From DASWHK01 sp036398215 (GTDB lineage: Bacteria; Acidobacteriota; UBA890): 13,993 nucleotides of DNA. The stretch spans positions 1-13,993 of the forward strand of contig DASWHK010000215.1 in the NCBI GenBank assembly GCA_036398215.1. The letters are read 5' to 3'. Below, in pieces: positions 6,958 to 13,993 of the stretch. A program made the position numbers and the translations under genes. The number at the start of each line of letters is the position of its first letter. Positions within the stretch are counted from its first letter, which is position 1. The notes beneath the pieces are model-generated. The model saw only the letters and a list, made by a program, of their open reading frames with translations, did not search any database and was not told the origin of the DNA.

Positions 6958-7058
6958 GCAGTTCGTCGTGCGGGCGAGATCAAGGCGTGAGGAGGAAGGC
7001 GAGGCCGGAGCCATCGTCGACGACGAGCAACGGTGAGATCGCCCGCACGACGAACTGC
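6958..7058. repeat. 101-bp element bounded by perfect 20-bp inverted repeats
   Basis: The arm at 6958-6977 (starting GCAGTTCGTCGTGCGG) is the exact reverse complement of 7039-7058. The 61-base centre contains GAGGAGGAAGGCGAGGCCGG and the 10-bp palindrome TCGTCGACGA (7014-7023). Just inside both arms the motif GAGATC occurs, which could extend the stem with a bulge. There is no T-tract, no open frame and no clear target duplication at its edges. The size and shape fit an extragenic palindromic (REP/BIME-like) or MITE-like repeat, or a large RNA hairpin. I have a loose recollection of extragenic elements with a GATCAAGG...GAGGAAGGC core in other bacteria, but I cannot confirm it here. Confidence 0.75.
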
Positions 7059-7068
7059 CCTGCGGGGA

Positions 7069-7086
7069 GACCCGCGTCTACGGGTC
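7069..7086. repeat. Short perfect hairpin next to the inverted-repeat element
   Basis: GACCCG at 7069-7074 pairs with CGGGTC at 7081-7086 around a 6-base loop. It lies 11 bases beyond the right arm of the larger inverted repeat and about 190 bases before the aminotransferase start. No T-run follows. Its function is unknown. Confidence 0.35.
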
Positions 7087-7277
7087 TGCGCCAGGTCCGT
7101 CGGCGTAGTTTTCGAATGCGCACAGGTCGCCTTCTCCCGTTGCCATGGGAGACTTTGCCCCGGTTTTGGTATCCTTCGGGGGCCAGAGGCGATTCCCGGG
7201 TCCAACGAGGCTCGACGCCGGCGGCAACCGCGCCCCTGCGGCGCCGCCGTGCTGCGGCCGGAGCGGAGGGCTGCGAA

Positions 7278-8582
7278 ATGGTCAACCGACGACAATTCAT
7301 TGGCGCAATCGGTCTGCCGGCGGCAACGGCGGCGGTCCCCGTCCTCAACGCCGCCGGCATGGAGCGCGGCCTCGCAGCGCTGGCCGAGATGGCCGCCAGC
7401 TCGGCAACGCCCGCCCAGCTCGCCGCCGACGAGGCCCTGTGGCGCGAGGTGCAGGCCGCCTACAGCGCCGACCGCAGCATCGTGAACCTGAACTACGGCG
7501 GCGTCGGCGCTTCCCCCATCGGCGTGCAGGAGGCGATGAAGCGCTACCTCGACTACTCCAACACCGCCCCCGTCTACAGCATGTGGCGGATCCTCGAGCC
7601 GCAGCGGGAGGGAGTTCGCCAGCGGCTGGCGCGCAACTTCGGCTGCGACGCCGAGGAGATCGCGCTGACCCGCAACGCCTCCGAGGGCCTGCAGATCTGC
7701 CAGCTGGGCATCGACCTGCAGCGCGGCGACGAGATCCTGACCACCAACCAGGACTACGGGCGCATGCTCACGACCTTCAAGCAGCGGGAGCGGCGCGAGG
7801 GCGTGGTGCTCAAGCAGTTCTCGATCCCGGTGCCGGCCGAGGACGCCGGCGAGATCGTCTCGCTGTTCGAGCGGAACATCACGGGGCGGACGCGGGTGAT
7901 CCTGATGTGTCACCAGATCAACCTGACCGGCCAAATACTACCTGTGAGGGATGTCGTCCAGATGGCGCGCCGGCGGGGCATCCCCGTCATCGTCGATGGC
8001 GCCCACGCCTACGGGCAGTTCCACTTCCGCTGCGAGGACCTGGACTGCGACTACTACGGCACCAGCCTGCACAAGTGGCTCAACGCCCCGCACGGCACCG
8101 GCATGCTCTACGTGCGGCGCGACAAGATCGCCGACCTCTGGCCGCTGATGGCCGCCAACGCCAACCAGGACGACGACATCCGCAAGTTCGAGGAGATCGG
8201 CACCCACCCGGCGGCCAACTACCTGGCCATCGGCGATGCGCTGACCTTCCACGAGGGCATCGGCAGCGAGAACAAGGAGGCCCGCCTCCGCTACCTGCGC
8301 AACTACTGGGCCGAGCGGCTGCTTGAGAACGATCGCATCCATCTGAACACCAGCCTCGACCCGCGCTTCTCCTGCTGCCTGAGCAACGTCTACATCGACG
8401 GCATCGACGCCGGGGCGCTCGGCAACTACATGTGGAACCAGCACCAGATCATCGTCACGCCGATCAACCACGCCGAGTTCCAGGGCCTGCGGGTGACCCC
8501 CAACGTCTGCACGACGCTCGAGGAGCTCGACCGCTTCTGCGACGCCATGGAGCACGTCGCCGTCCACGGGCTGCCGGCTTGA
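7278..8582 (+). CDS. Tat-exported class V aminotransferase-fold PLP enzyme
   Basis: The product is 434 residues. The ATG at 7278 is preceded by GGAGGG (7265-7270) at 7 bases. The N-terminus MVNRRQFIGAIGLPAATAAV is a twin-arginine (Tat) signal: NRRQFIG followed by a mild hydrophobic stretch. The fold-type I class V core is clear: NYGGVGASP at the start, LTRNASEGLQ in the cofactor phosphate-binding region, IVDGAHAYGQ with PLP-nitrogen Asp240, and SLHKWLNAPHGTG with the Schiff-base Lys266. The nearest described types are isopenicillin-N epimerase-like and cysteine desulfurase-like proteins; the substrate is unknown. Tat export would carry the folded enzyme with its PLP to the periplasm. The length is normal for the family plus the signal. 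It probably forms an operon with the M14 peptidase gene 120 bases downstream, so action on amino acids or peptides released outside the cytoplasm is a reasonable inference. Confidence 0.88.
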   Translation: MVNRRQFIGAIGLPAATAAVPVLNAAGMERGLAALAEMAASSATPAQLAADEALWREVQAAYSADRSIVNLNYGGVGASPIGVQEAMKRYLDYSNTAPVYSMWRILEPQREGVRQRLARNFGCDAEEIALTRNASEGLQICQLGIDLQRGDEILTTNQDYGRMLTTFKQRERREGVVLKQFSIPVPAEDAGEIVSLFERNITGRTRVILMCHQINLTGQILPVRDVVQMARRRGIPVIVDGAHAYGQFHFRCEDLDCDYYGTSLHKWLNAPHGTGMLYVRRDKIADLWPLMAANANQDDDIRKFEEIGTHPAANYLAIGDALTFHEGIGSENKEARLRYLRNYWAERLLENDRIHLNTSLDPRFSCCLSNVYIDGIDAGALGNYMWNQHQIIVTPINHAEFQGLRVTPNVCTTLEELDRFCDAMEHVAVHGLPA

Positions 8583-8702
8583 CCGCGGTCACGACGGATC
8601 CCGCGCGGCGCTCACCAGCCCTCGAAGAGCTCCGCCCAGGCCACATAGCCGTCACGCAAGCGCATTCGACACTCGCCATCCCCACGACCAGGAGCTGATT
8701 CG

Positions 8703-11552
8703 ATGCCCGCCATGCTGCGGCGCCTGCCGGCGCTGATCCCCGCCGTCTTCGTCTTGACCCTCGCTCTCGTCGCGGCGCCCGCGTCTCCCGCCGTCCCCCT
8801 GGCGGCAACGCCGCAGCGGCAGATCACCACACCGGCGCAGGAGCTCGGCCATTCCCTCGGCGACGACTACTTCCTGGCCAACTACCAGCAACTGGTCGCC
8901 TACTGGCAGAAGCTCGAGCGGGAGTCCGACCGCATGGTGCTCGAGCAGATCGGCGAGACCGAGCAGGGCCGGCCAATGTGGATGGCGATCATAACCTCGC
9001 CGGAGAACCATCGTAACCTCGATCGATACAAGGAAATCTCGCGGCGGCTCGCGCTCGCGGAGGGCCTCGACGAGGCCGAGGCGCGGGCGCTTGCCGCCGA
9101 GGGCAAGGCGGTGATCTGGATCGACGGCGGCCTGCACGCCACCGAGGTGCTGGGCGCTCAGCAGCTCATGGAGCTCGTCTACCAGATGAACGCCCTCTCG
9201 GATGCCGAGACGCTCCGCCTCCTCGACGACGTCATCCTGCTGGCAGTGTGCGTCAACCCCGACGGCATGGACCTGGTGACCGACTGGTACATGCGCAATC
9301 CGGTCCCGGAGGAGCGCAACACCCGCGGCGTGCCGGTCCTGTACCAGGAGTACACCGGCCACGACAACAATCGCGACTTCTACATGTCGACGCAGAAGGA
9401 GACCATCGCGATCAACAACATCCTCTACCGCGAGTGGTTTCCGCAGATCGTCTACAACCACCACCAGACCGGCCCCTCCGGGACGGTGCTGTTCGCGCCG
9501 CCATTCCGCGGCCCCTTCAACTACAACCTCGACCCGCTGCTGATCCTGGGGATCGACACCGTCGGCACCGCGATGCACAGCCGCTTCGTACGCGAGGACA
9601 AGCCGGGGGCGACCATGCGCCACGGCGCCAGCTACTCGACCTGGTGGAACGGCGGCCTGCGGACGACCCCCTACTGGCACAATCAGATCGGCCTGTTGAC
9701 GGAGACCATCGGCAACCCGACGCCGATCAACATCCCCTTCAACCTCTCCCGGCAACTGCCGAGCAACGACCTCCCCTACCCCGTGCCGCCGCAGGCGTGG
9801 CACTTCCGGCAGTCGGTCGACTACTCGATCACCGCCAACCGCGCCGTCCTCGACATCGCCAGCAAGCTGCGCGAGGACTTCCTGTTCAACATCTGGCGGA
9901 TGGGGATGAACTCGATCGAGCGCGGCCGCACCGACACCTGGACGCGCTCGCCGGCGCGGATCGCGGCGGTCGAGGAGGCGCTCGCTCAGGAGCGGGCGGA
10001 GGAGCGGGCGGAAGGCGGCGGCCGCGGCGGCGGCCGCGGCGGCGGCACACCCGCCGAGCTGTACGACACGGTCTTTCGCGATCCGCAGGCGCGCGATCCG
10101 CGCGGCTACATCCTGCCCGCCGATCAGCCCGACTTCCTCACCGCCACCAAGTTCGTCAACACGCTGATCAAGAACGGGGTCGCGGTGCACCGGGCGACCG
10201 CCGACTTCACGGCCGCCGGCGAGAGCTACCCGGCCGGCTCGTACGTGGTGCTGTCGGCGCAGGCGTTCCGGCCCTTCGTCCTCGACATGTTCGAGCCGCA
10301 GGTCCACCCCGACGACTTCGCCTACCCCGGCGCCCCGCCGACCCGCCCCTACGACGTCGCCGGCTGGACCGTCGCCTATCAGATGGGCGTCGAGTTCGAC
10401 CGCGTTCTCGACGGCTTCGACGGCCCGTTCGAGGCCCTCCCCGACCTCGTCGACCCCCCGGCCGGCGCCGTCGCCGGAGCATCGGGCGCCACCGGCTTCC
10501 TGTTCAGCCCCCAGGTCAACGACTCCTTCAACGCCGTCAACAAGCTGCTCGCCGCCGGCGACGCGGTGTTCCGCTACGCCTCGCCGGTCTCGGCCGCCGG
10601 CGCCTCATTCCCGTCCGGCGCCTTCTACGTCGCCAACGGCGCCGGCACGGCCTACCGGCTCGCCGCCATCGCCGCCGAGATCGGCGTCAGCTTCACCGGC
10701 ACCTCGTCGCAGCCGGGCGGCGAGCTGCAGGCGCTCAAGCCGATGCGCGTCGGCCTCTGGGACCGCTACGGCGGCGACATGCCCTCCGGCTGGACCCGCT
10801 GGCTGTTCGAGCAGTTCGACTTCGACTTCGAGGTCGTCTACGCCCCCGAGCTCGACGCCGGCAACCTCAACAGCCGCTTCGACGTGCTGGTGTTCATGAG
10901 CTCGGCGATTCCGTCGGTCCGCTCCGGCGGCGGCGGGCGTGGCGGCGGGCGCGGCGGCGACGACGAAGACGACGAGCCCCAGGTGCCGGCCGAGTACCAG
11001 GGCCGCCAGGGCTCGGTGACCGCCGCGAACACCATTCCCCGGCTCCGCGAGTTCGTCGAGCGCGGCGGCACCATCCTCGCCGTCGGCGACAGCGCCATGA
11101 ACCTCGCCGGCCACTTCGACCTGCCGGTCGAGGACCACCTGGTCGAGCGCGACCCGCGCGGCGGCGTCAGCTCGCTGGGCAGCGAGAAGTTCTACGTCCC
11201 GGGCTCGGTGCTCCGCGTCGAGGTCGACAACACCAACCCGATCGCCTGGGGCATGGACGACGAGGCCGACGTGTTCTTCCGCAACAACCCGGTCTTCCGG
11301 CTGCAGCCGGACGCCGCCGCCCGCGGCGTCGAGCCGATCGCCTGGTTCGGCCCCGACTCGCTGCGCAGCGGCTGGGCCTGGGGCGAGACCTTCCTGGAAA
11401 ACGGCGTCGCCGCGATCAGCGCCAGGCTCGGCAACGGCACCGTGGTCCTGTTCGGCCCCGAGATCAACTTTCGCGCCCAGCCCCACGGCACCTTCAAGCT
11501 GCTGTTCAACGGCATCTACGTGGCCACCGAGAGCGGCGGCCCGGGGCGCTGA
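8703..11552 (+). CDS. Secreted M14-family zinc metallopeptidase, large multidomain form
   Basis: The product is 949 residues. AGGAG (8690-8694) stands 8 bases before the ATG. The signal peptide is LRRLPALIPAVFVLTLALVAAPASPA. The M14 carboxypeptidase domain covers about residues 60-390: GLHATE gives zinc ligands His145 and Glu148, NHHQTGP gives the third ligand (His253 or His254), HDNNRDFYM contains the substrate-binding Asn-Arg, and LTETIG holds the catalytic base Glu334. Two Gly/Arg linkers follow, at about 438-448 (GGGRGGGRGGG) and 742-752, the second trailed by the acidic run DDEDDE. A Rossmann or GATase1-like region begins at about 681 (MRVGLWDRYGGDMPSGW) and runs through LREFVERGGTILAVGDSA. 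M14 enzymes remove C-terminal residues from peptides; this large exported type is frequent in Acidobacteriota and similar phyla. It follows the Tat aminotransferase on the same strand, and a single transcript is likely. Confidence 0.9.
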   Translation: MPAMLRRLPALIPAVFVLTLALVAAPASPAVPLAATPQRQITTPAQELGHSLGDDYFLANYQQLVAYWQKLERESDRMVLEQIGETEQGRPMWMAIITSPENHRNLDRYKEISRRLALAEGLDEAEARALAAEGKAVIWIDGGLHATEVLGAQQLMELVYQMNALSDAETLRLLDDVILLAVCVNPDGMDLVTDWYMRNPVPEERNTRGVPVLYQEYTGHDNNRDFYMSTQKETIAINNILYREWFPQIVYNHHQTGPSGTVLFAPPFRGPFNYNLDPLLILGIDTVGTAMHSRFVREDKPGATMRHGASYSTWWNGGLRTTPYWHNQIGLLTETIGNPTPINIPFNLSRQLPSNDLPYPVPPQAWHFRQSVDYSITANRAVLDIASKLREDFLFNIWRMGMNSIERGRTDTWTRSPARIAAVEEALAQERAEERAEGGGRGGGRGGGTPAELYDTVFRDPQARDPRGYILPADQPDFLTATKFVNTLIKNGVAVHRATADFTAAGESYPAGSYVVLSAQAFRPFVLDMFEPQVHPDDFAYPGAPPTRPYDVAGWTVAYQMGVEFDRVLDGFDGPFEALPDLVDPPAGAVAGASGATGFLFSPQVNDSFNAVNKLLAAGDAVFRYASPVSAAGASFPSGAFYVANGAGTAYRLAAIAAEIGVSFTGTSSQPGGELQALKPMRVGLWDRYGGDMPSGWTRWLFEQFDFDFEVVYAPELDAGNLNSRFDVLVFMSSAIPSVRSGGGGRGGGRGGDDEDDEPQVPAEYQGRQGSVTAANTIPRLREFVERGGTILAVGDSAMNLAGHFDLPVEDHLVERDPRGGVSSLGSEKFYVPGSVLRVEVDNTNPIAWGMDDEADVFFRNNPVFRLQPDAAARGVEPIAWFGPDSLRSGWAWGETFLENGVAAISARLGNGTVVLFGPEINFRAQPHGTFKLLFNGIYVATESGGPGR
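10014..10046 (+). repeat. Gly/Arg-coding repeat in the M14 gene
   Basis: A 12-base unit GGCGGCGGCCGC is repeated about 2.7 times, giving GGGRGGGRGGG. It marks a flexible linker after the catalytic domain. A second, diverged Gly/Arg stretch is at 10926-10958 and runs into codons for DDEDDE. Confidence 0.8.
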
Positions 11553-11570
11553 CCGCCAGGGGCCCCGACC

Positions 11571-11700
11571 ATGGCGCTGAGCATCAAGAATCCGGAGGCG
11601 GACCCGGCTTGCGCGCGAGCTCGCCCACCTCACTGTTGAAGGCCTCACCGAGGCCGTCATCAAGTCCCTGAAGGAGCGAGGGCGGAGACGAGCAGAGTGG
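11571..11700 (+). pseudogene. VapB-type (PSK/Rv0623-like) antitoxin remnant, frameshifted and truncated
   Basis: The ATG at 11571 begins MALSIKNPEAD, the typical start of small VapB-type antitoxins of the PSK_trans_fac/Rv0623 class. An extra C within CCC at 11603-11605 breaks the frame, which then stops at TGA 11637. If that base is skipped, the protein continues RLARELAHLTVEGLTEAVIK and then SLKERGRRR, the expected ribbon-helix-helix region (RLARELAxxTGExLTEAV). TVE replaces the usual TGE. The frame then loses similarity near 11700, and no PIN-domain VapC toxin follows, because the convergent S41 gene ends at 11715. It appears to be a dead, C-terminally truncated antitoxin left from a lost toxin-antitoxin pair. 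Confidence 0.75.
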
Positions 11701-11714
11701 TGGTGGTCGTCCGG

Positions 11715-13784
11715 TCAGCGGAGAGCTGCCTCGGCGCCGCCGATCAGGGCCTTGATGGCTGCCGGCAGCTCGAAGATCGCCGGATCGACGTTGTCGAACT
11801 CGACGTCCTCGATGGTGGCGACGACCGATTGTCCGGGGCCGATCTGCTGAATGATCCTCGTCGCCACCAGCAGGTCGCCGAAGCCCTGGTAGTCGTGGAC
11901 CTCGGTGACCACATTGATGCTCCCCATCAGCGATTCCTGCACGCCTTCGGTGCCGATCAGCAGGCCGCTCTCGACGTCGAAGTACTCTAAGACCTCGCGC
12001 CCCGAGGTGTACACCAGCTTCACCTTGTACGCCGGCCGGCCCGCGAACTCCGTGCGCTCGATCGTCTGCATCGACGTGAAGTTCTCCGGCCCGTGCAGAT
12101 CCGCGTAGAAGTCGGCCTCGTCGGCGATCTGGCGCAGCTCTCCGCCTTGTAGCAAGCGCTCGCCCATCAGCGAGTCCATCGACCAGCCGACGCTGCCGTC
12201 ATAGCCCACTCGGCTCTCGACGCCGGCCTGGGGAAAGCCGACGATCAGCAGCGACTTGTCGGGCGCCGCCGAGTGGACCGTCATCTCTCCGATCAGCCCC
12301 TGGCCGACGATCTCCAGGCGGCCGGAGACCCGCGACGAGGTGCGCGCCTCCACCACGCTGCGCCCGCCGATCGCCTCCACGTGGCGGGCGATGATCTCCG
12401 CCGGCTCCGGCAGGGTCTGCTCGGCCTGCTGCCTGACGATCCATTCGACCGCCCCTTCGAGCGCCGGGTCGCGGCCGGCGAGCAGGTCGGCGCGGCTCAC
12501 CGCGACGTGCTCGTCGGGAAAGACACCGCGGCCCTCGAGCCGCACGCCGCCGTCGCTGATCACGAAGTCGGCGAAGGCGTGCTGGAGGATGTCGCCGTTG
12601 GGAAGCTCGTCCATCAGCGACGGCAGCACCGCCCCCATCGAGCGCTGGCCGAAGACCCGCGCCCGCCCGATCGCCTGCATGCCGCCGGCGAAGACCTCCG
12701 AAGTGCTGGCGCTGGTGTTGTCGATCAGGATCGCCAGCGGCCCGGCGAACGGCGCCACCCGTGCCCCGCTCGTATCGATTCGCCGCGGGTTGGCGACGAA
12801 GTGCAGCTCGCTGTCGCGCATCTTCATGGTTCCGAGCGCCACGTGCTCTTCCACGAAGTGGCCGCCGATCCCCATCACCATGGCGCCGAGGCCGCCGGGG
12901 TTGCCGCGTAGGTCGAGCACCACCCCGTCGGCGTCGCGCATCGTGTCGATCGCCTCGTCGAATGGGCGCGCCAACACCGGCAGCCAGATGTTGAAGCGGA
13001 TCACGCCGACGCTCAGCGCCACGTCGGGCCGGACGATCTCGGAATCGAGCGCCGCCGGCATCGGCGGCAGGTTGCCGAACTGGCTGAGCTGCCCCGCCGG
13101 CCGCTGCAGCGGCAACGAGACCGTGACCGGAGCGTCGGCGGCATCGAAGAAGTCGATCTCGAGCTCCGAGGCCGGAGAGCCCGAAAGCATCCGCTTGATG
13201 CCCCGCTGGGCCTCGACGCGCGCCTTGTGCTCCTCGACCTGCTCGAGCAAGGCGTCGAGCTGGTCGCCGACCTCGACACCGCCCACCCGGCGCACGACCC
13301 AGCCGGGGCGGATCCCCGCCGCCGCGGCGGGCCCGCCGGCCGCCACATGGGAAACCACGAACTGCTCGCCGACCAGGGTCGCCTGGAAGCCGGCCTCGCC
13401 GTTGCCGGCCGCCGTCTCGCCGGGCGCCGGCGCCAGGCCGGCCAGCGATTCCCGCGGCCAGAGCGCGAAGTGCGACTGGTCGAGGCGCGACAGCATCTCC
13501 TTGATGACCGATCGCAGCTCGCCCGTCGAGGCAGCCGTCGCGGCCCGCGGCCGCAGCTCCTCGCGAACGGCATTCCAATCGACCCCGTTGAACTCGGGGT
13601 CGAAGTGGGTCTCGGCGATGATCTGCCAGGCCTGGTCGAAGGTCTCGAGGCCGCGGTCGAGCTGCGGCCGCGCGGCCTGCCCCGGAACTGCAGCCGATAG
13701 CAGGAGCGCCGAGAAAGCGACGAGCGCCGCGAGCGCCGCGGGACGCAACTTCGATTGCGTGTTGCTTCGGAAGAAACCCATCAT
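11715..13784 (-). CDS. Exported S41-family peptidase with PDZ and C-terminal LolA-like domain
   Basis: The product is 689 residues. Two adjacent ATG codons (13784, 13781) can start it; GAGGG touches the first, so the second is slightly better spaced. The signal peptide is LRPAALAALVAFSALLLSAAVPGQA. Residues about 45-110 form the N-terminal helical part and include LDQSHFAL with His105, the usual His of the tricorn/IRBP-like S41 type. A PDZ-like domain lies at about 130-225 (FVVSHVAAGGPAAAAGIRPGW). The protease core lies at about 255-435: VVLDLRGNPGG, then DNTSASTSEVFAG with nucleophile Ser362. GQRSMGAVLPS replaces the GxxxxGKG of CtpA, so the Ser-Lys dyad is absent and a Ser-His-Glu type mechanism is more likely. 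From about 459 to the end there is a LolA/LolB-like beta domain (HVEAIGGRSVVEARTS ... FELPAAIKALI). It is convergent with the M14 gene. Confidence 0.88.
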   Translation of the reverse strand: MMGFFRSNTQSKLRPAALAALVAFSALLLSAAVPGQAARPQLDRGLETFDQAWQIIAETHFDPEFNGVDWNAVREELRPRAATAASTGELRSVIKEMLSRLDQSHFALWPRESLAGLAPAPGETAAGNGEAGFQATLVGEQFVVSHVAAGGPAAAAGIRPGWVVRRVGGVEVGDQLDALLEQVEEHKARVEAQRGIKRMLSGSPASELEIDFFDAADAPVTVSLPLQRPAGQLSQFGNLPPMPAALDSEIVRPDVALSVGVIRFNIWLPVLARPFDEAIDTMRDADGVVLDLRGNPGGLGAMVMGIGGHFVEEHVALGTMKMRDSELHFVANPRRIDTSGARVAPFAGPLAILIDNTSASTSEVFAGGMQAIGRARVFGQRSMGAVLPSLMDELPNGDILQHAFADFVISDGGVRLEGRGVFPDEHVAVSRADLLAGRDPALEGAVEWIVRQQAEQTLPEPAEIIARHVEAIGGRSVVEARTSSRVSGRLEIVGQGLIGEMTVHSAAPDKSLLIVGFPQAGVESRVGYDGSVGWSMDSLMGERLLQGGELRQIADEADFYADLHGPENFTSMQTIERTEFAGRPAYKVKLVYTSGREVLEYFDVESGLLIGTEGVQESLMGSINVVTEVHDYQGFGDLLVATRIIQQIGPGQSVVATIEDVEFDNVDPAIFELPAAIKALIGGAEAALR

Positions 13785-13795
13785 CCCTCGCGGAT

Positions 13796-13815
13796 TGCCT
13801 CTACCCTGCCTCTAC
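13796..13815. promoter_or_regulatory. Two 9-bp direct repeats upstream of the S41 gene
   Basis: TGCCTCTAC occurs at 13796-13804 and 13807-13815, an 11-base period close to one helical turn, 12 bases from the S41 start codon. A regulator binding site is possible. Chance is not excluded. Confidence 0.25.
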
Positions 13816-13847
13816 GATACCCGGATCGGCAGCGGTCCGCATGGCGG

Positions 13848-13862
13848 CCTTTATCGGAAAGG
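13848..13862. terminator. Small hairpin between the last gene and the S41 gene
   Basis: CCTTT and AAAGG form a 5-bp stem around a 5-base loop, about 50 bases downstream of the partial gene's stop on the - strand. It has no T-run, so termination is uncertain. Confidence 0.25.
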
Positions 13863-13909
13863 ATGACACCCGGCGGTGACGCCTCCGAACCACAATCGTC
13901 GCGGCGCGG

Positions 13910-13993
13910 CTAACGAATCCCCTCGAGGATCCAGATGCCGCCGGTGCGCTCCTCGACCGGGACGATGATCCGCTCGGCGCCGACCGCGAACTT
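13910..13993 (-). CDS. C-terminus of a probable PD40/TolB-like protein (truncated by window edge)
   Basis: The last 27 codons are open to the window edge on the - strand and end in TAG at 13910. The peptide ends VEERTGGIWILEGIR. A charged stretch followed by G(D/G)IW(I/V)(L/M)E is the usual last strand of PD40 propellers and of kinase-PD40 fusions; the PD40 kinase in this window ends similarly, with SDVWVMELRRQ. The gene probably encodes another such protein. The N-terminal type (kinase, peptidase or transcription-factor fusion) cannot be seen. The stop lies 125 bases upstream of the S41 start on the same strand. Confidence 0.5.
   Translation of the reverse strand, partial: KFAVGAERIIVPVEERTGGIWILEGIR

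Larger units (their letters stand above)
6729..7277. other. 549-bp divergent intergenic region
   Basis: This lies between the - strand kinase gene and the + strand aminotransferase gene. It holds the candidate kinase promoter near 6769, an inverted-repeat element at 6958-7058, a short hairpin at 7069-7086, and a TCTCCC/GGGAGA hairpin at about 7133-7152. Open frames that cross it have no recognisable protein, no fitting ribosome binding site and biased composition, so I call no gene here. Confidence 0.6.

Noticed and set aside
7133..7152. TCTCCC/GGGAGA hairpin before the aminotransferase gene, considered as an intrinsic terminator
   Set aside because: The stem is only 6 bp with an 8-base loop, no T-run follows, and no upstream + strand gene needs it.
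6987..7277. An upstream in-frame extension of the aminotransferase gene
   Set aside because: It would place about 97 Arg/Ser-rich residues before the Tat signal and would begin inside the inverted repeat. The ATG at 7278 has a good ribosome site.
8608..8670. A short - strand peptide ending RLRDGYVAWAELFEGW between the aminotransferase and M14 genes
   Set aside because: It looks protein-like and could be a gene remnant, but it is too short, has no matching upstream part and no family I can name.
8652..10307. A long - strand frame opposite the first half of the M14 gene
   Set aside because: It has no recognisable motif and no ribosome site, and lies antisense to a confident gene.
9248..11671. 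A long + strand frame inside the M14 gene rich in Arg and Pro
   Set aside because: It is an out-of-frame shadow of a protein with zinc-ligand motifs, with composition typical of frame-shifted GC-rich DNA.
1..13993. CRISPR arrays, tRNA or rRNA genes, riboswitches
   Set aside because: No regular spaced repeats, cloverleaf-like sequence or conserved rRNA stretches were recognised on reading both strands.

Overview
The window is GC-rich chromosomal DNA. It most resembles an Acidobacteriota-type soil or environmental bacterium. The basis is protein style only: a Hanks-type Ser/Thr kinase fused to a PD40 (TolB-like) propeller with a GHYQIV...GAGGMGEVYRAEDTRLGREVALKVLP-type N-lobe, a Gly/Arg-linked M14 peptidase, a Tat-exported class V aminotransferase and an S41 peptidase with a LolA-like tail. 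No rRNA, tRNA, CRISPR array or phage structural gene was seen. The taxonomic assignment is inference.

Left block (1-1854, + strand): the C-terminal part of a 2-oxoacid dehydrogenase E1 beta-type protein (cut by the window edge) is translationally coupled through a GTGA overlap to a FabD-like acyltransferase. That acyltransferase keeps the Ser/His pair but has Met where FabD has its malonate-binding Arg. The E1 beta tail is built from six 15-bp repeats, each carrying a Shine-Dalgarno-like CAGGAG or a variant of it. The last one is placed to serve the acyltransferase.

Scar (about 1855-2771, - strand): a decayed IS630-family transposase with two frameshifts and a missing HTH region, joined to a short zinc-ribbon fragment of possibly another transposase.

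Middle block (2774-6728, - strand): a secreted protein with an atypical kinase-like catalytic core and its own promoter, lying downstream of a membrane-spanning Ser/Thr kinase whose extracytoplasmic part is about 12 PD40 motifs. A 549-bp divergent intergenic region follows. It holds the kinase promoter and a 101-bp element bounded by perfect 20-bp inverted repeats.

Right block: on the + strand, a Tat-exported aminotransferase and a large secreted M14 metallopeptidase, probably co-transcribed. Next is a frameshifted, truncated VapB-type antitoxin remnant. A convergent S41 peptidase with a C-terminal LolA-like domain lies on the - strand. The right edge cuts into the last 27 codons of another - strand gene that looks like a PD40-protein C-terminus.

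Overall the region looks like an envelope/periplasm-oriented chromosome segment (exported peptidases, an exported PLP enzyme, a kinase sensor and a secreted kinase-like protein) interrupted by remnants of mobile and addiction genes. I did not find a clear new multi-gene defence or biosynthetic system. The most unusual items are the secreted kinase-like protein, the FabD-like protein without its Arg, the inverted-repeat element, the SD-bearing repeats and the cryptic VapB remnant.
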